From Amia ocellicauda (taxonomy: Eukaryota; Chordata; Actinopteri; Amiiformes; Amiidae): 64,000 nt of DNA. The notes under the pieces were generated by a model that ran no database searches, had not been told where the DNA came from, and saw only the letters and a program-made list of their open reading frames with translations. Positions 11,601 through 26,150 of this stretch are shown piece by piece (position 1 is the stretch's first letter; each line of letters begins with the position of its first letter). The stretch lies in contig NC_089858.1 in NCBI RefSeq assembly GCF_036373705.1, positions 12,773,501-12,837,500 of the forward strand, given 5' to 3'. A program made the position numbers and the translations under genes.

Positions 11601-13885
11601 AAAAGATATTGTCTCTCTCTCAACCCCCACCTCACCTCCAGCGTGCGGGCGTGTGCCAGAGCAGTGGGCAGTGACCTCACTTTATTCTCGCTGATGTCCA
11701 ACGTGCGCAGGCTGTCCAGGCGGCCCAGGGAGGTAGGAAGCTCCCCCAGCTCGTTTGCTGTGTGTGTGAAGGCAGGAGGGACACAGGTCACAGGTCAGAG
11801 CAGCACTCAAACTCTTATTTCAGATCAGGAACTTTTGTTTTAAGTGGTGCGGTCACAGCTTGCTTGTCAGTTACACTCACTGTGTGCCACGGACCGCATA
11901 CAAACTGACTGGTTAAATTGATTAAGAGAATTTAAAAAACCCACACACACATACACACAATCGCATCACAGCAGCTGTGACACTCCAGCACAACCCTAGA
12001 TTGCAGAAAAAAAACATAAAATCAAACCCTAAGATCCCTGTGAAGTGTATACTCCCGGAATCTCCAAATTAAACCAATACATTAGGGTTGTTGGAAAAAG
12101 GATGCAACATGACCTCTTGACCTCTCACCTTTCACATTGAGTGTCTGCAGTTGGCATAGGTCCCCAATGGATTCTGGGAGTCTCTGGAGCCGGTTCCTCT
12201 CTACATTGAGCACCTGTAGAGGGAGGGAGGAAGAGGAAGAAAGAGGGATAGAGAGGAGGGAAAGAGTTCCTATTTGCACTGTTTGAGTAGCACTATATTA
12301 GCATGTACATGCTTTGGAAACAACTGGTGCAGCCTTGTCATGATAGTTAATGCTTTGGGTTGGGGGAGCGAGAATGACAAAGAGATAGAGAGAGAGACCC
12401 TCACCTGCAGAGCTTTCAGCTGCCCAATCTCCTCAGGAAGACATGTCAGCTTATTCTCATGCAGATCCAGCACCTGAGAGAGAGAGAGAGATGTTGATGG
12501 AGAGAGAAGACGCCACAGACACCACACAGTGAGACAGACATGGAGCCTGAACCCCATCCCTGCGGTACCTTCAGCGTGTACAGTGCAGAGATGTCGCTCC
12601 CTTTGGGCAGCAGGGACCTCAGCTGGTTGCTGTGTAGGATAAACACCTGCATGAGAAACACAAGCACCGAGGTCACACTGAGCATGCTCTGTTCAGCACA
12701 GCATGGACTGACTGACAGATATGTCTATGTGTTAAAGTTTCACATGTATGATGACTGTATTTATTATTCTCCTTTGCCCTGTTCCTACCTGTCAATGCCA
12801 TGGCAACAGTGATGAACGCTCAGCAGTTTTTAATCAAAATTAATCAAATACACAGACGGACTGACTGACTGATACACTGCTTAGGAAACCAGGTCAGATT
12901 TATCCAGTTATAGTACAGTGCGGACCCAGCCCCCTCGTGTCTTCCTCATTTACCTTCTTCTGCAGGACTTTGCATATGGAGATAGCACTGGCAGGGATCT
13001 GCAGGATGGACAGACAGACAGAGAGAGAGATTTTATTAAAATTATGTGAAATAATAAAAATAATAATTATCATTAGTGTGTTTGTCTGGAGGTTACAAGA
13101 ATCATGACAGCTCGATGCATCAAGAGTTTTTTGGTCCTGTGAAAGAATATGTGGCAGTTTTTCTAACTGCAGGAGTTTTCCAAAGCTTCATCAAAGTCAT
13201 TTCAGTCCTCCCCTTCAGCCACGCTGTCTCAGCTGCATGCAGGAGAACAGGGGCGAAGTCTGAACTGAGACGCTTGGAAGATACAGCGCCGGTCCTCACC
13301 TCTGTCAGCTCGCAAATAGAGATGTCCAGGATTTCATCTGCCCCGGCTTCCTTTGACTGTGGAGACAGAGACGCAGAGACACAGGTCAAAGCAGTCGTCA
13401 TAAACAGCACACCAGCCGCTCTTCTGGAAGTTGATATTATTATTGTTATGTCTGTTATTCTTATAGTTTTATTATATATGAAAACATATAATTATATAAT
13501 GTATATATATATATATATATATATTTGTACAGATCAGCAATACACACAAACCCACACACACACACTCATAAACTAACAAAAAAAATCACAAACAGATGCA
13601 CGCACACAAAAACACAACCCAGGCTGCCATTTGTTCAGGATCAGTGGTGTCGCTTTTACACTGCCATTTGATCAGGATCAACTTTCAGCCGCCACAGGGG
13701 TCTTCGCATGTGCACTAGCACGTATGTCCAAACTTAATTATATGCATATATTAAATTAGTCCTTTGGAAAACAAAAACACAGTCGGGCCGGGGCTCAGCT
13801 CGGCCACTCTCACCAGACACAGCTGGTACTCCAGCCTCTTCTTAGACTCCTCGCTGGGCTTCCTCTTCCTGAAGAACAGCGGCAT
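3834..13885 (-). CDS. lrsam1: LRSAM1, LRR and SAM domain E3 ubiquitin ligase
   Basis: Twenty-four coding exons join in phase to 723 residues, the length I recall for human LRSAM1. In transcript order: 13885-13814, 13356-13300, 12998-12954, 12646-12569, 12473-12405, 12213-12129, 11757-11636, 11506-11416, 11231-11098, 10925-10896, 10752-10630, 10494-10355, 10260-10216, 10016-9946, 7728-7629, 7491-7404, 7259-7185, 6319-6239, 5570-5475, 5237-5139, 4804-4673, 4409-4337, 4222-4074, 3950-3834. The protein starts [13 protein letters not shown] and has leucine-rich repeats (about 60-200), a long coiled coil (about 250-560), a SAM domain (about 568-632), two PSAP motifs (about 650-670) and a C-terminal C3HC4 RING ([16 protein letters not shown]). 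In mammals it ubiquitinates TSG101 and acts in ESCRT sorting and antibacterial autophagy in the cytosol. RING residues are intact. The donor after exon 4804-4673 (GTTTGC) is weak. The gene is head to head with RPL12. Confidence 0.96.
4126..4169 (-). repeat. 9-bp coding minisatellite carrying two PSAP motifs in LRSAM1
   Basis: About four 9-bp units (variants of GCACTGGGT/C on the + strand) encode tandem PSAP/SVP triplets on the minus strand ([15 protein letters not shown]). Two copies of the P(S/T)AP motif, the known TSG101 UEV ligand of LRSAM1, therefore sit in a small tandem repeat between SAM and RING. Confidence 0.8.
4809..4861 (+). repeat. G-tract array (GGGGA/GGGGGA repeats), potential G-quadruplex
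   Basis: Successive runs of four to nine G separated by single A residues lie on the + strand directly upstream (in the LRSAM1 sense) of the acceptor of exon 4804-4673. In the LRSAM1 transcript this is the C-rich polypyrimidine tract; on the DNA the G-rich strand could fold into quadruplexes. Confidence 0.85.
5573..5600. repeat. (AC)n microsatellite in LRSAM1 intron
   Basis: A perfect AC dinucleotide run abuts the acceptor of LRSAM1 exon 5570-5475, so on the transcript strand the acceptor follows a GT-repeat. It is followed by GACA-rich low-complexity sequence to about 5755. Confidence 0.9.
7091..7130. repeat. half copy of a short palindromic dispersed repeat
   Basis: The sequence resembles the left end of the 92-bp palindromic element at 17606-17697 (GTTTYACA end followed by GATTAGCnCTAG and CTNGGACNACTC). 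It is probably an old MITE fragment in an LRSAM1 intron. Recognition is by eye from similarity to the other copies here. Confidence 0.5.
7800..9839 (+). mobile_element. decayed non-LTR retrotransposon (LINE), antisense in an LRSAM1 intron
   Basis: Broken reading frames on the + strand give the end of an endonuclease domain (TLTDMDP about 7843-7863, then LSDHNQ), a reverse transcriptase block ([20 protein letters not shown] about 8077-8136, and [12 protein letters not shown]), a catalytic FYADD box at 8644-8658 followed by [11 protein letters not shown], and a C-terminal segment to about 9190. An AT/GT-rich 3' UTR follows and ends in ATTGAA-type tandem repeats at about 9817-9839, a common LINE tail in fish. 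Frameshifts, in-frame stops and a gap between endonuclease and reverse transcriptase make it dead. The clade is probably Jockey-superfamily (L2/Rex1-like), but the subtype is not certain. It fills most of the 2.2-kb intron 9945-7729. Confidence 0.85.
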
Positions 13886-14038
13886 TCTGTCTCCACGGTG
13901 ATGCACAGCTGTCTGCCTCCCACCCCCCTCCCCTGGGCTCTCCTCTCTCTCAGTCTTTTGACACTCTGAGGGGCTGTGGGAGGGTGGGGGAGAGGGCAGG
14001 GGGTAGAGAGGGTGGGCAGGGGCTGAGATGCAGTTACC
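13886..14038 (-). other. LRSAM1 5' UTR, second exon part
   Basis: On the minus strand, an acceptor (CTCTCTTTCAG, boundary at 14039) precedes about 150 noncoding bases that run into the LRSAM1 start codon at 13885. This gives a leader joined to an upstream noncoding exon. Confidence 0.55.
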
Positions 14039-14039
14039 C

Positions 14040-15434
14040 TGAAAGAGAGAGAGAGATATGAGTCAGATGGCCAGGGAGCTTAGGGTGTCCCTTAGTCTTC
14101 TGTCAGTCCAGTCCCCCCCCACTTTAAATTTAATTACTGCTCCTGCTTTATGGGCACCAGTGGTCCAGGCCAGTCCTCCTGGTGGTCTATGGGCTGATGC
14201 AACTACAGGCTGATCAAGATTGTTTTGTTTTTTTTGCCTAGATGAAGTTCGCACTAAGATGCAGCCTATTACAGCTCAGCACCGCTTGTCCATTTAGGTT
14301 GGCAAATGGGTGAGGAGGATGAGGTAAACCTATCCATATTATTGCACAGGTAGTTGTTGGAAATGTTGTTGAAATACATTATCCTTTACATATAGAGTCA
14401 TTAGAAGCGTATCAACTTCCCACTTATTATACTATACTATAATACACTGTACTTTAAAACACTATTTTATTGTACTGTAATTTACTAGACTGTAATGTAC
14501 TGTATTATACTGTTCTACACAGAGCAGAGTTTTTGCTTATTCTCCTGCTTACGTGAAAACAGTAGGCCTTCATGTATATTATTGTACTGACGAATCGCCA
14601 TCATCAGCTTCATTATCATACTGCAAAGGAACAAGACTCTGCATGTTCTCACATATACATTAATTATAGTTATTAATGCGCAGATTGTATTCATATAGTT
14701 GGTTTTGGTGTCAGGGACAGATTGTTGTGCATCCATTTATTTAATGAACATGACATCACTGTGGGGTGTTACAGTAAGTCACTACGTTTTAATGGGGGCG
14801 TTGCCTTACTGTAGCAGCAGAACTGTGGCCGCTACAAAGTCTATTATTGTTACTTTAAAACTATAATAACATAGCACGTATGTATGAATCTATGCATGTT
14901 ATCACGACGTATTTGTCCAAGACGACACAAAATCAAGGAATAACTGCACGGGTCTAGTCCAGATAAGGTATATTTAGAGTAGCCTGTGTAACGTCATTAA
15001 AACGATGTGCAGATTCGTACAATTAGTACAACTCCCACGCCCATCTCAGGTGCGTAGCCTATAACATAACAACAGTATTGACAAACCAACGTTGACTTTT
15101 CGAACACAACAGGCTAAATGCAACGTGTTGCCTAAATCAAAGCAACATGCTAAATGCAGTCAATCAGTGTGTGACAACCCAGAATTGCAATATCCTCTAA
15201 CTGAAATATTCTGATTATTGATCAGCACCAAGCCCTCCACTCCTGCAGGACAGCATCACAGCATGACCAGCCTGTACTGCAGTACTGTTTACCACTCCCG
15301 GACGGAATATATCGTCTTCCAAACCGGAGCCTAGAAAACCGTTTCGGTTTCGACTCGGGCGGGTTCGTACCGTTAACAGCTGGTTCCGAATCCGGCCAAT
15401 CGATGATGTCGTGAGGTATTTTAACCAATCTTAC
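14040..15434. other. LRSAM1 first intron, no gene seen
   Basis: AT-rich sequence with loosely repeated TACTGTA-type words (about 14430-14520). No coding exon or RNA gene is supported on either strand. It reads as the intron between the two LRSAM1 leader exons. Confidence 0.5.
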
Positions 15435-15700
15435 CTCCTGTTCAATGTTGTTGCAGAGAGGATCCTGTCCGGCTTAGATACGAAGCCAGCAGATTGCACC
15501 ATGGAAGTCCGGTATTGTTTTCGGGCGGATACGGTAGGTTTAGTTTTTTTTTTAACCCACAATGAAAGAAAACAGGACTTCTTTCACGTTGATCTGAAGA
15601 AGCTGTGGTTATGTTATAGTGTCTCTCGGACTCCTTTCTGTCTTCCCCACTGGTTGTGACACAGCCGTATACAATGTTGACACTCAAAAAGCACTGCAAT
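15435..15700 (-). other. probable LRSAM1 noncoding exon 1
   Basis: On the minus strand a consensus donor (CAGGAG|GTAAGATTGG) sits at 15435/15434. It would splice to the acceptor at 14039 and fits a first noncoding exon starting somewhere between here and the RPL12 promoter. The upstream limit is not visible. Confidence 0.45.
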
Positions 15701-15960
15701 AGTGTTTTTCTTCCTAAGCCACACTCAACATGGCCGCCGGGCGCGGGCCGAAACGCTGGCGCCACACTCGCGATGGCCGCGGTGGTCTCGCGCGACTTCC
15801 CCTTGGCTATAAAAGCCGGCGCCTCCCCCATCTTGGTCCTTTCTGTCTCTTTTACTCCGGTGAAGGTGCAACAGTAATCGGTCGTCCCGAATCCGGGTTC
15901 ATCCGACACCAACACCGAACCAAGCAGAACTGAACCGCAGCTCCTCTACAACACGCAGCC
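15701..15960. promoter_or_regulatory. bidirectional RPL12/LRSAM1 promoter and RPL12 5' UTR
   Basis: This is a CpG-rich block. It contains two YY1-like ATGGCCGC sites (about 15731 and 15772), a TCTCGCGCGA element (about 15786-15795), a TATA-like TATAAAA at 15808-15814 and a pyrimidine tract (CCTTTCTGTCTCTTTT, about 15838) that fits a 5' TOP start for RPL12. The 5' UTR then runs to the ATG at 15961. LRSAM1 starts leftward from the same block. I recall the same head-to-head arrangement with a very short spacer in human. Confidence 0.7.
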
Positions 15961-21298
<5,338 letters not shown>

Positions 21299-21331
21299 GA
21301 TGCCAGCCGAAGGAGTACACTCAAAAGTTAA

Positions 21332-21337
21332 AATAAA
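21332..21337 (+). other. RPL12 poly(A) signal
   Basis: An AATAAA lies 34 bases after the RPL12 stop codon, giving the very short 3' UTR normal for ribosomal protein genes. Confidence 0.85.
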
Positions 21338-21359
21338 TTTCTAAGAAAAATTAAACCTG

Positions 21360-23110
21360 AGTACAGCCTGGCTTTCTTCTTGGACTCGATGTTCTTGCCA
21401 TTGGGTGGCTTTGTCAACTAATGAAAAGGGAGAGGGGATTGGTTAAGTAAGGTCACTGTTCAGTGCAGCTAGGGGTTCTGATTCTGGAAGGTTGCAGTGT
21501 ATAGAGTGGGTATTTGAGTAGTTTCTGATAACACATCTGGCTGGTTGTACAATTATGGCATGGTGACTAACTGCAAACCGATGCACACTAGAAAAAACAT
21601 GTTCCCCTTTCCCTCAACCTTAAACCAGAGAACTGTGGAGAAATCTAAATCTTGCACAAATAGAGTATTTCAGTTTCACAATTGTAGCCTCACTGTTTCA
21701 ATTCCTTATTGTGTTGCTCACATTGGTTTTGTTCTCACCCTCCTGCTCTTCTGTAGATGGTTTACTGCTACTTCACCTGGCTAGGATTTATAGTGTAGTT
21801 TTTATTAAACCAACATTAAAATTCATCAATGTTTTAATGTATTTTATTATAAAATGTATACAAACATTTAAGTAAAGGTACATCAAAGGAAAGTCTCCCT
21901 GCCCCAAGTCTATACAACTGCACCCGGATTAAAAAAATAAGTAATGGCTCTAAGAATCTGCTTGTGAGGAGGGAAGTGGTTAGGAGACCAAGATTGTCAG
22001 TTGTGCAGAATTCCAGGGCCTGCATCTCGCCCGAGTGCATGGAGAGAGAGGCCCAGAGTAATACACATTTTTATGGGAAAGTAGCACTCAAGCCATAGCA
22101 CCGGTCTCATTGGCTTATCTGCTGTAGTTCCTGATTTAGTGGCAACTTAAAATACCAGGCTGATATCTCCTACTGGAAATGACTGATGAGACTGAGTAGA
22201 GTATGAGTCCCAGTTTAGCTGCTTCAGGGGCTGAGAAGCTGTGCTGGTTATAAATGCCCTTGAGCTGCCCACAAAGGTCTAATGGGGTGGGATACCTAGA
22301 GTTTTGTTTATACAGATAACTTATGGAAGAGAGTCCAGTTTTGTTTCTTTTGATGTTCCTCTATTAAGTTATTTAGCAGGATTCTTTACTTGACTGCAGT
22401 TTTACTTTTTATAATTTAAACTTTTCCAGTATTTCAGCTGAACTTGATTGATGACTGAAAGTATTAATTTCTGCCATCCCTTTTAGGAGAATAACTGAGA
22501 TCCAAATTATTCAGTTGCTTACAGAAAGAGGACCATTGTTTTTTTTTTTTAAGAAATCCCTGAATCATTGCTGTATCCTGGTACACCATTGTAATTTAGC
22601 AGCTGCTCTGTTGTTGCTAAGGCATCACTTGAGTAACAATACTCTATAAATAAACAAGCAGCCCTCACAGGAGGAGGAGACTGGGAGAGATGGGGGAGTA
22701 CAGTGTCCTCAACTAGGATAGGTAAAATATAGGTGGGGGGAGAGCTCCCTGCAAAGTCTGGGGACACAGATGAGGTCAGAATCCAATACCATGCTACATG
22801 TTAGCAGGGATCACGGAGTTTTGATAAAACTCAGGTTCCCAATTGTGGACATGATGCCTGCTTTTCTGAGAGGAATAAAGCCAGTTGCCCCCCTCCCTTC
22901 TCAAAAAAAGTAAAGTACTTATGAGCAAATCTAACTGTAGCCCCACAGATCACCACTAGGCTCCAGCACTGAGCACTATCCTGGTTTGTGGTGGTTAGAG
23001 AGCACCAGATCTGCACCGTGGTGAGGTTCAGCTGTGCATTTTAAAAGCTTTGGTTTACAGAGACTTCTATCATTATACAATTTTTTTTTTTTTTTTTTTA
23101 CTTATACCCA
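21360..23110. other. convergent intergenic spacer, no gene seen
   Basis: AT-rich noncoding sequence lies between the ends of RPL12 (+) and POLE3 (-). No exon, RNA gene or clear dispersed repeat was recognised. Confidence 0.6.
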
Positions 23111-23114
23111 CTGA

Positions 23115-23120
23115 TTTATT
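23115..23120 (-). other. POLE3 poly(A) signal
   Basis: TTTATT on the + strand is AATAAA on the minus strand, about 265 bases beyond the POLE3 stop. This is the nearest canonical hexamer and suggests a short 3' UTR. Confidence 0.55.
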
Positions 23121-23382
23121 GCAGTTTCCTGTTAGTTACCACAGTCATGACAGCAGAAGGAAAGAGGACCTCATGTTCTGTCCATCAGTTCATGGCACTT
23201 TCCAAAACACACCGCTTCACCTCACAAGTTTTCTAGATATGTAATTACAATGCAGAGTGCTGCCCCCCCCCCAGCTGTGCTAGGTAATTCCTCTCGGTAA
23301 AGCACTGTCTCTACACTGCTGAGTCCTTTTATCCACATGTGTGTGCCCCCCCTCCCCACCACCCCTCACCCAGGGGGATTCC

Positions 23383-24790
23383 TCAGTTCTCCACCTCTTC
23401 CTCCTCAGCCTCGTTCTCGCCATCCTGCTCCTCCTCCTCCTCTTCGTTCTCCTCCTCCCGGCTCTTGTCGTTCTCCTCGGCATCGCTCTTCTTCTTGTCT
23501 CTGCGCTTCTGCTCTGACGCCTCCTTCTTCCCCTTCTGGCCCTTCTTATAGGCTGAGGGAGGGAGAGAGAGGAAAGAGGGGGACTTCAATATATCCAGTG
23601 GGAATTGACAAAGGTGGTTTATGTCTGCCATATACTGTATATTCGTTCTCATAACTTGCATGTACAGGAAAACTCATGCCAATCATCCCACCCATTCCCT
23701 GGCTAATTTCAGCTTTGTTTTGGTATTAAAAAGGTCCACCTCTCACACTTTTCCTCCTCATCTAATTCCCATTCCTCCCTCTCCTCACTCACCCTCCAGT
23801 GCCTCTCTGAGTGGCTGCAGGAATCTGTCGAACTCCATCTCCTCCATGGCAGCCAGCACATCTGCTGCATTCAGCGTCTTCCTCTTCGCCTTCATCGCAA
23901 AGTTATTGGCACTGAGGAAACAAATGCAAACCGGATGCCATCTGTCAGATGGGTGACAGAGCACAGGCCAGCACCCACTGCTAGCCAGCTAGAATTCGAG
24001 AGCTGCTGAGCAATTCTATTTATTACAGCTAATGCAAACTCCTTGAAATTCTTCTCATCTGCACATATATGCATTATAATTATTAATGCATCACAAAGAG
24101 GTGTCCTGTGCACTGTGAGTAAGTGTGTGTATGCTCTTTGTGTTGTGTCAGAACTGTGTCTGGTGGAATTTGTGTGTGTGTGTCAAGCGTTTGCAGGCCT
24201 CACCAGGAAGTGGCGTACAGCACGAAGACACTGGCGGCCTGCGAGATGGCCCTCCTCGCCTCCTTCGACACGTTCACACCATCGGGCAGCTGCGGGTCAG
24301 ATCACAACATCACACACTGGACACGGGCACTGCGGGACAGGGCTGGACCGGTTCGGATTTGGGTTTGGAGGCAGAGGAGGAGAGGGTGCGGGGACAGGAC
24401 AGGTACTAAGGCAAGGTCTAAATTAATAAATTGGATATCATTTGCATAATTAATTACACTGCGGAATCGGTAGGAAGGGACACAGACTCTTGGTTTATGC
24501 CACAGCTCGGACCGAAGTCACTTAATTGGAATTAATGTTAGCCAGTCATCTGCTAAATACAATACAAATACAAAGCAGAAACACACATACTGCGGTTCTG
24601 TGGCTCCCCCGCATCACATAGATAAAGTATTATATTGTCTGCATATCAATACTGGAAGAAGAGTGAAGAATGATTTCTAATAAAAAGAATAACAGTATCT
24701 GATAAAGTACAGTGGCGCTCTCACCGCTTCTTTAATGATGCGAGTTATAACCGCATTGGGCAGGTTAAGGTCCTCTGGTCTCTCGGCCAT
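23383..24790 (-). CDS. pole3: POLE3 (DNA polymerase epsilon subunit 3 / CHRAC17)
   Basis: Four exons, 24790-24725, 24289-24204, 23911-23793 and 23552-23383, join in phase to 146 residues. The protein starts [18 protein letters not shown] and has a histone fold (about 8-95) with [40 protein letters not shown] and [13 protein letters not shown] charged [16 protein letters not shown] segment and a Glu-rich acidic tail end in EVEN. POLE3 pairs with POLE4 in the polymerase epsilon holoenzyme and with CHRAC1 in the CHRAC remodeller; it binds H3-H4 during replication. The gene is divergent from the C9orf43 homologue, as I recall for human 9q32. Confidence 0.97.
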
Positions 24791-25629
24791 CGCCACACAG
24801 CTCCTGGAAAACAAACGCCACAGGTCTGACTACTGTGCAATAAGCATTCAATAGTTTATACATGTATACGTGTGTATGTGCATAATTTAAAAAATACAAA
24901 CCGTACCGGTTATTTCACTATGTAAGGATCCTTTTAAAATATGCACTTGTATACAACATGTGTTATGAATATATGACGTATCTATTTATCAGGTTTACCG
25001 AACTCGACTCCCATTACAGAACCACAACTGTATTCAAAACATACGAGACACCACACAGTGTTAAACGGGACATCGCTGAACCACCATACTGGGACTAACA
25101 TACAGGGCTATCACTATGTACCCACGTGTTTCTTAAAACCTCCCTGCCGCCCGGTGCGCAGGTCCGGGCGCAACACAGCCTGCAGGCGGCTGGCAGCGGC
25201 CTGTTCCCACTACCCCAGACAACCGACTCCGCTCTTCCGTCAACCACTTGTACTGACTAGAGCCAATATATACGGATAAATATATTGTTTTGTATTTTTC
25301 TCTAAACTTACACAGCCTATCTCTTAGACCGATTCGGTTAGTCTTCCCCAGTCCGTACCGATCTCGGCGTTATTAAACCCACTTCAGTTAATGCTTCGTC
25401 TCGCCGGACTTTTTAATGTTTTGAAGTATTTTCAACGACAGCCCGCGTGAACCTTCCAAACAGCCTTTCACCTTTCACCCTTCACCTCCCAATGATTTGC
25501 AACTTCAACTAAAATTATTTGGAAGACATTTTTTTTAGGTTCTGATTGATTTGTCTACGATGCATACCAGGTGTAAAATTATAGACTCATATATATTTAA
25601 TATACGTAATGATTTATTCTGAAAAGTCG

Positions 25630-25703
25630 ATCCCAGAATGCACCGTGCGAGGCTGGGTATTATGCGCATGCTTGGCGAAGAACGCGTCAAGTTGCCAGGC
25701 AAC
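25630..25703. promoter_or_regulatory. promoter core between POLE3 and the C9orf43 homologue
   Basis: Three motifs lie within 75 bp: a ZNF143/SBS-like TCCCAGAATGCACCG (25631-25645), an NRF1-like ATGCGCATGC (25662-25671) and a perfect palindromic RFX X-box GTTGCCAGGCAAC (25691-25703). A plausible noncoding first exon for the C9orf43 homologue follows, with a donor AGAG|GTAAAA near 25739. Motif calls are by eye. Confidence 0.6.
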
Positions 25704-26001
25704 AAGAGGTTTCTTGCCGACAGCTAATCCCAAGAGAGGTAAAATATTAAAAAACAAAAATATAGCTACTAAAGATCAATTAAATAACTAACAGTAGCCA
25801 TAGCCTACTTGTTTCTCAGTAAGATAATGTTAATTAAAACAATATTTCTGTGATATAAATATAAAAGGTGTGTTTCCAGCAGCTACAATTCAACAATCAA
25901 ACATTAATTAAGAGTATGCCACGATTAGTTTAACTTTTATTAATAGTAATAATAATAATATTTGTATTTCCCCTCGAGCTGAATTTATTACATTAAGGTT
26001 A

Positions 26002-26080
26002 GTTTCACAAACCCAGGTTAGCACTAGCCTTAGACTAGCTAATGACATTTTGAGAAGTAGTCCAAGACTTGTGTTCATTA
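26002..26080. repeat. MITE-like dispersed repeat copy
   Basis: The sequence starts GTTTCACAnACCCAGGTTAGCACTAG and continues to AGTCCAAGACTTGTG. It shares the left end of the palindromic element at 17606-17697. It lies upstream of the C9orf43 homologue's start codon. Confidence 0.45.
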
Positions 26081-26150
26081 AGGTTTGTTATCAGCCGTAA
26101 ATGTGTTGTTACTAATTCACGTGTTGTTTGCTAATGTTTCCGTGTCGAAG

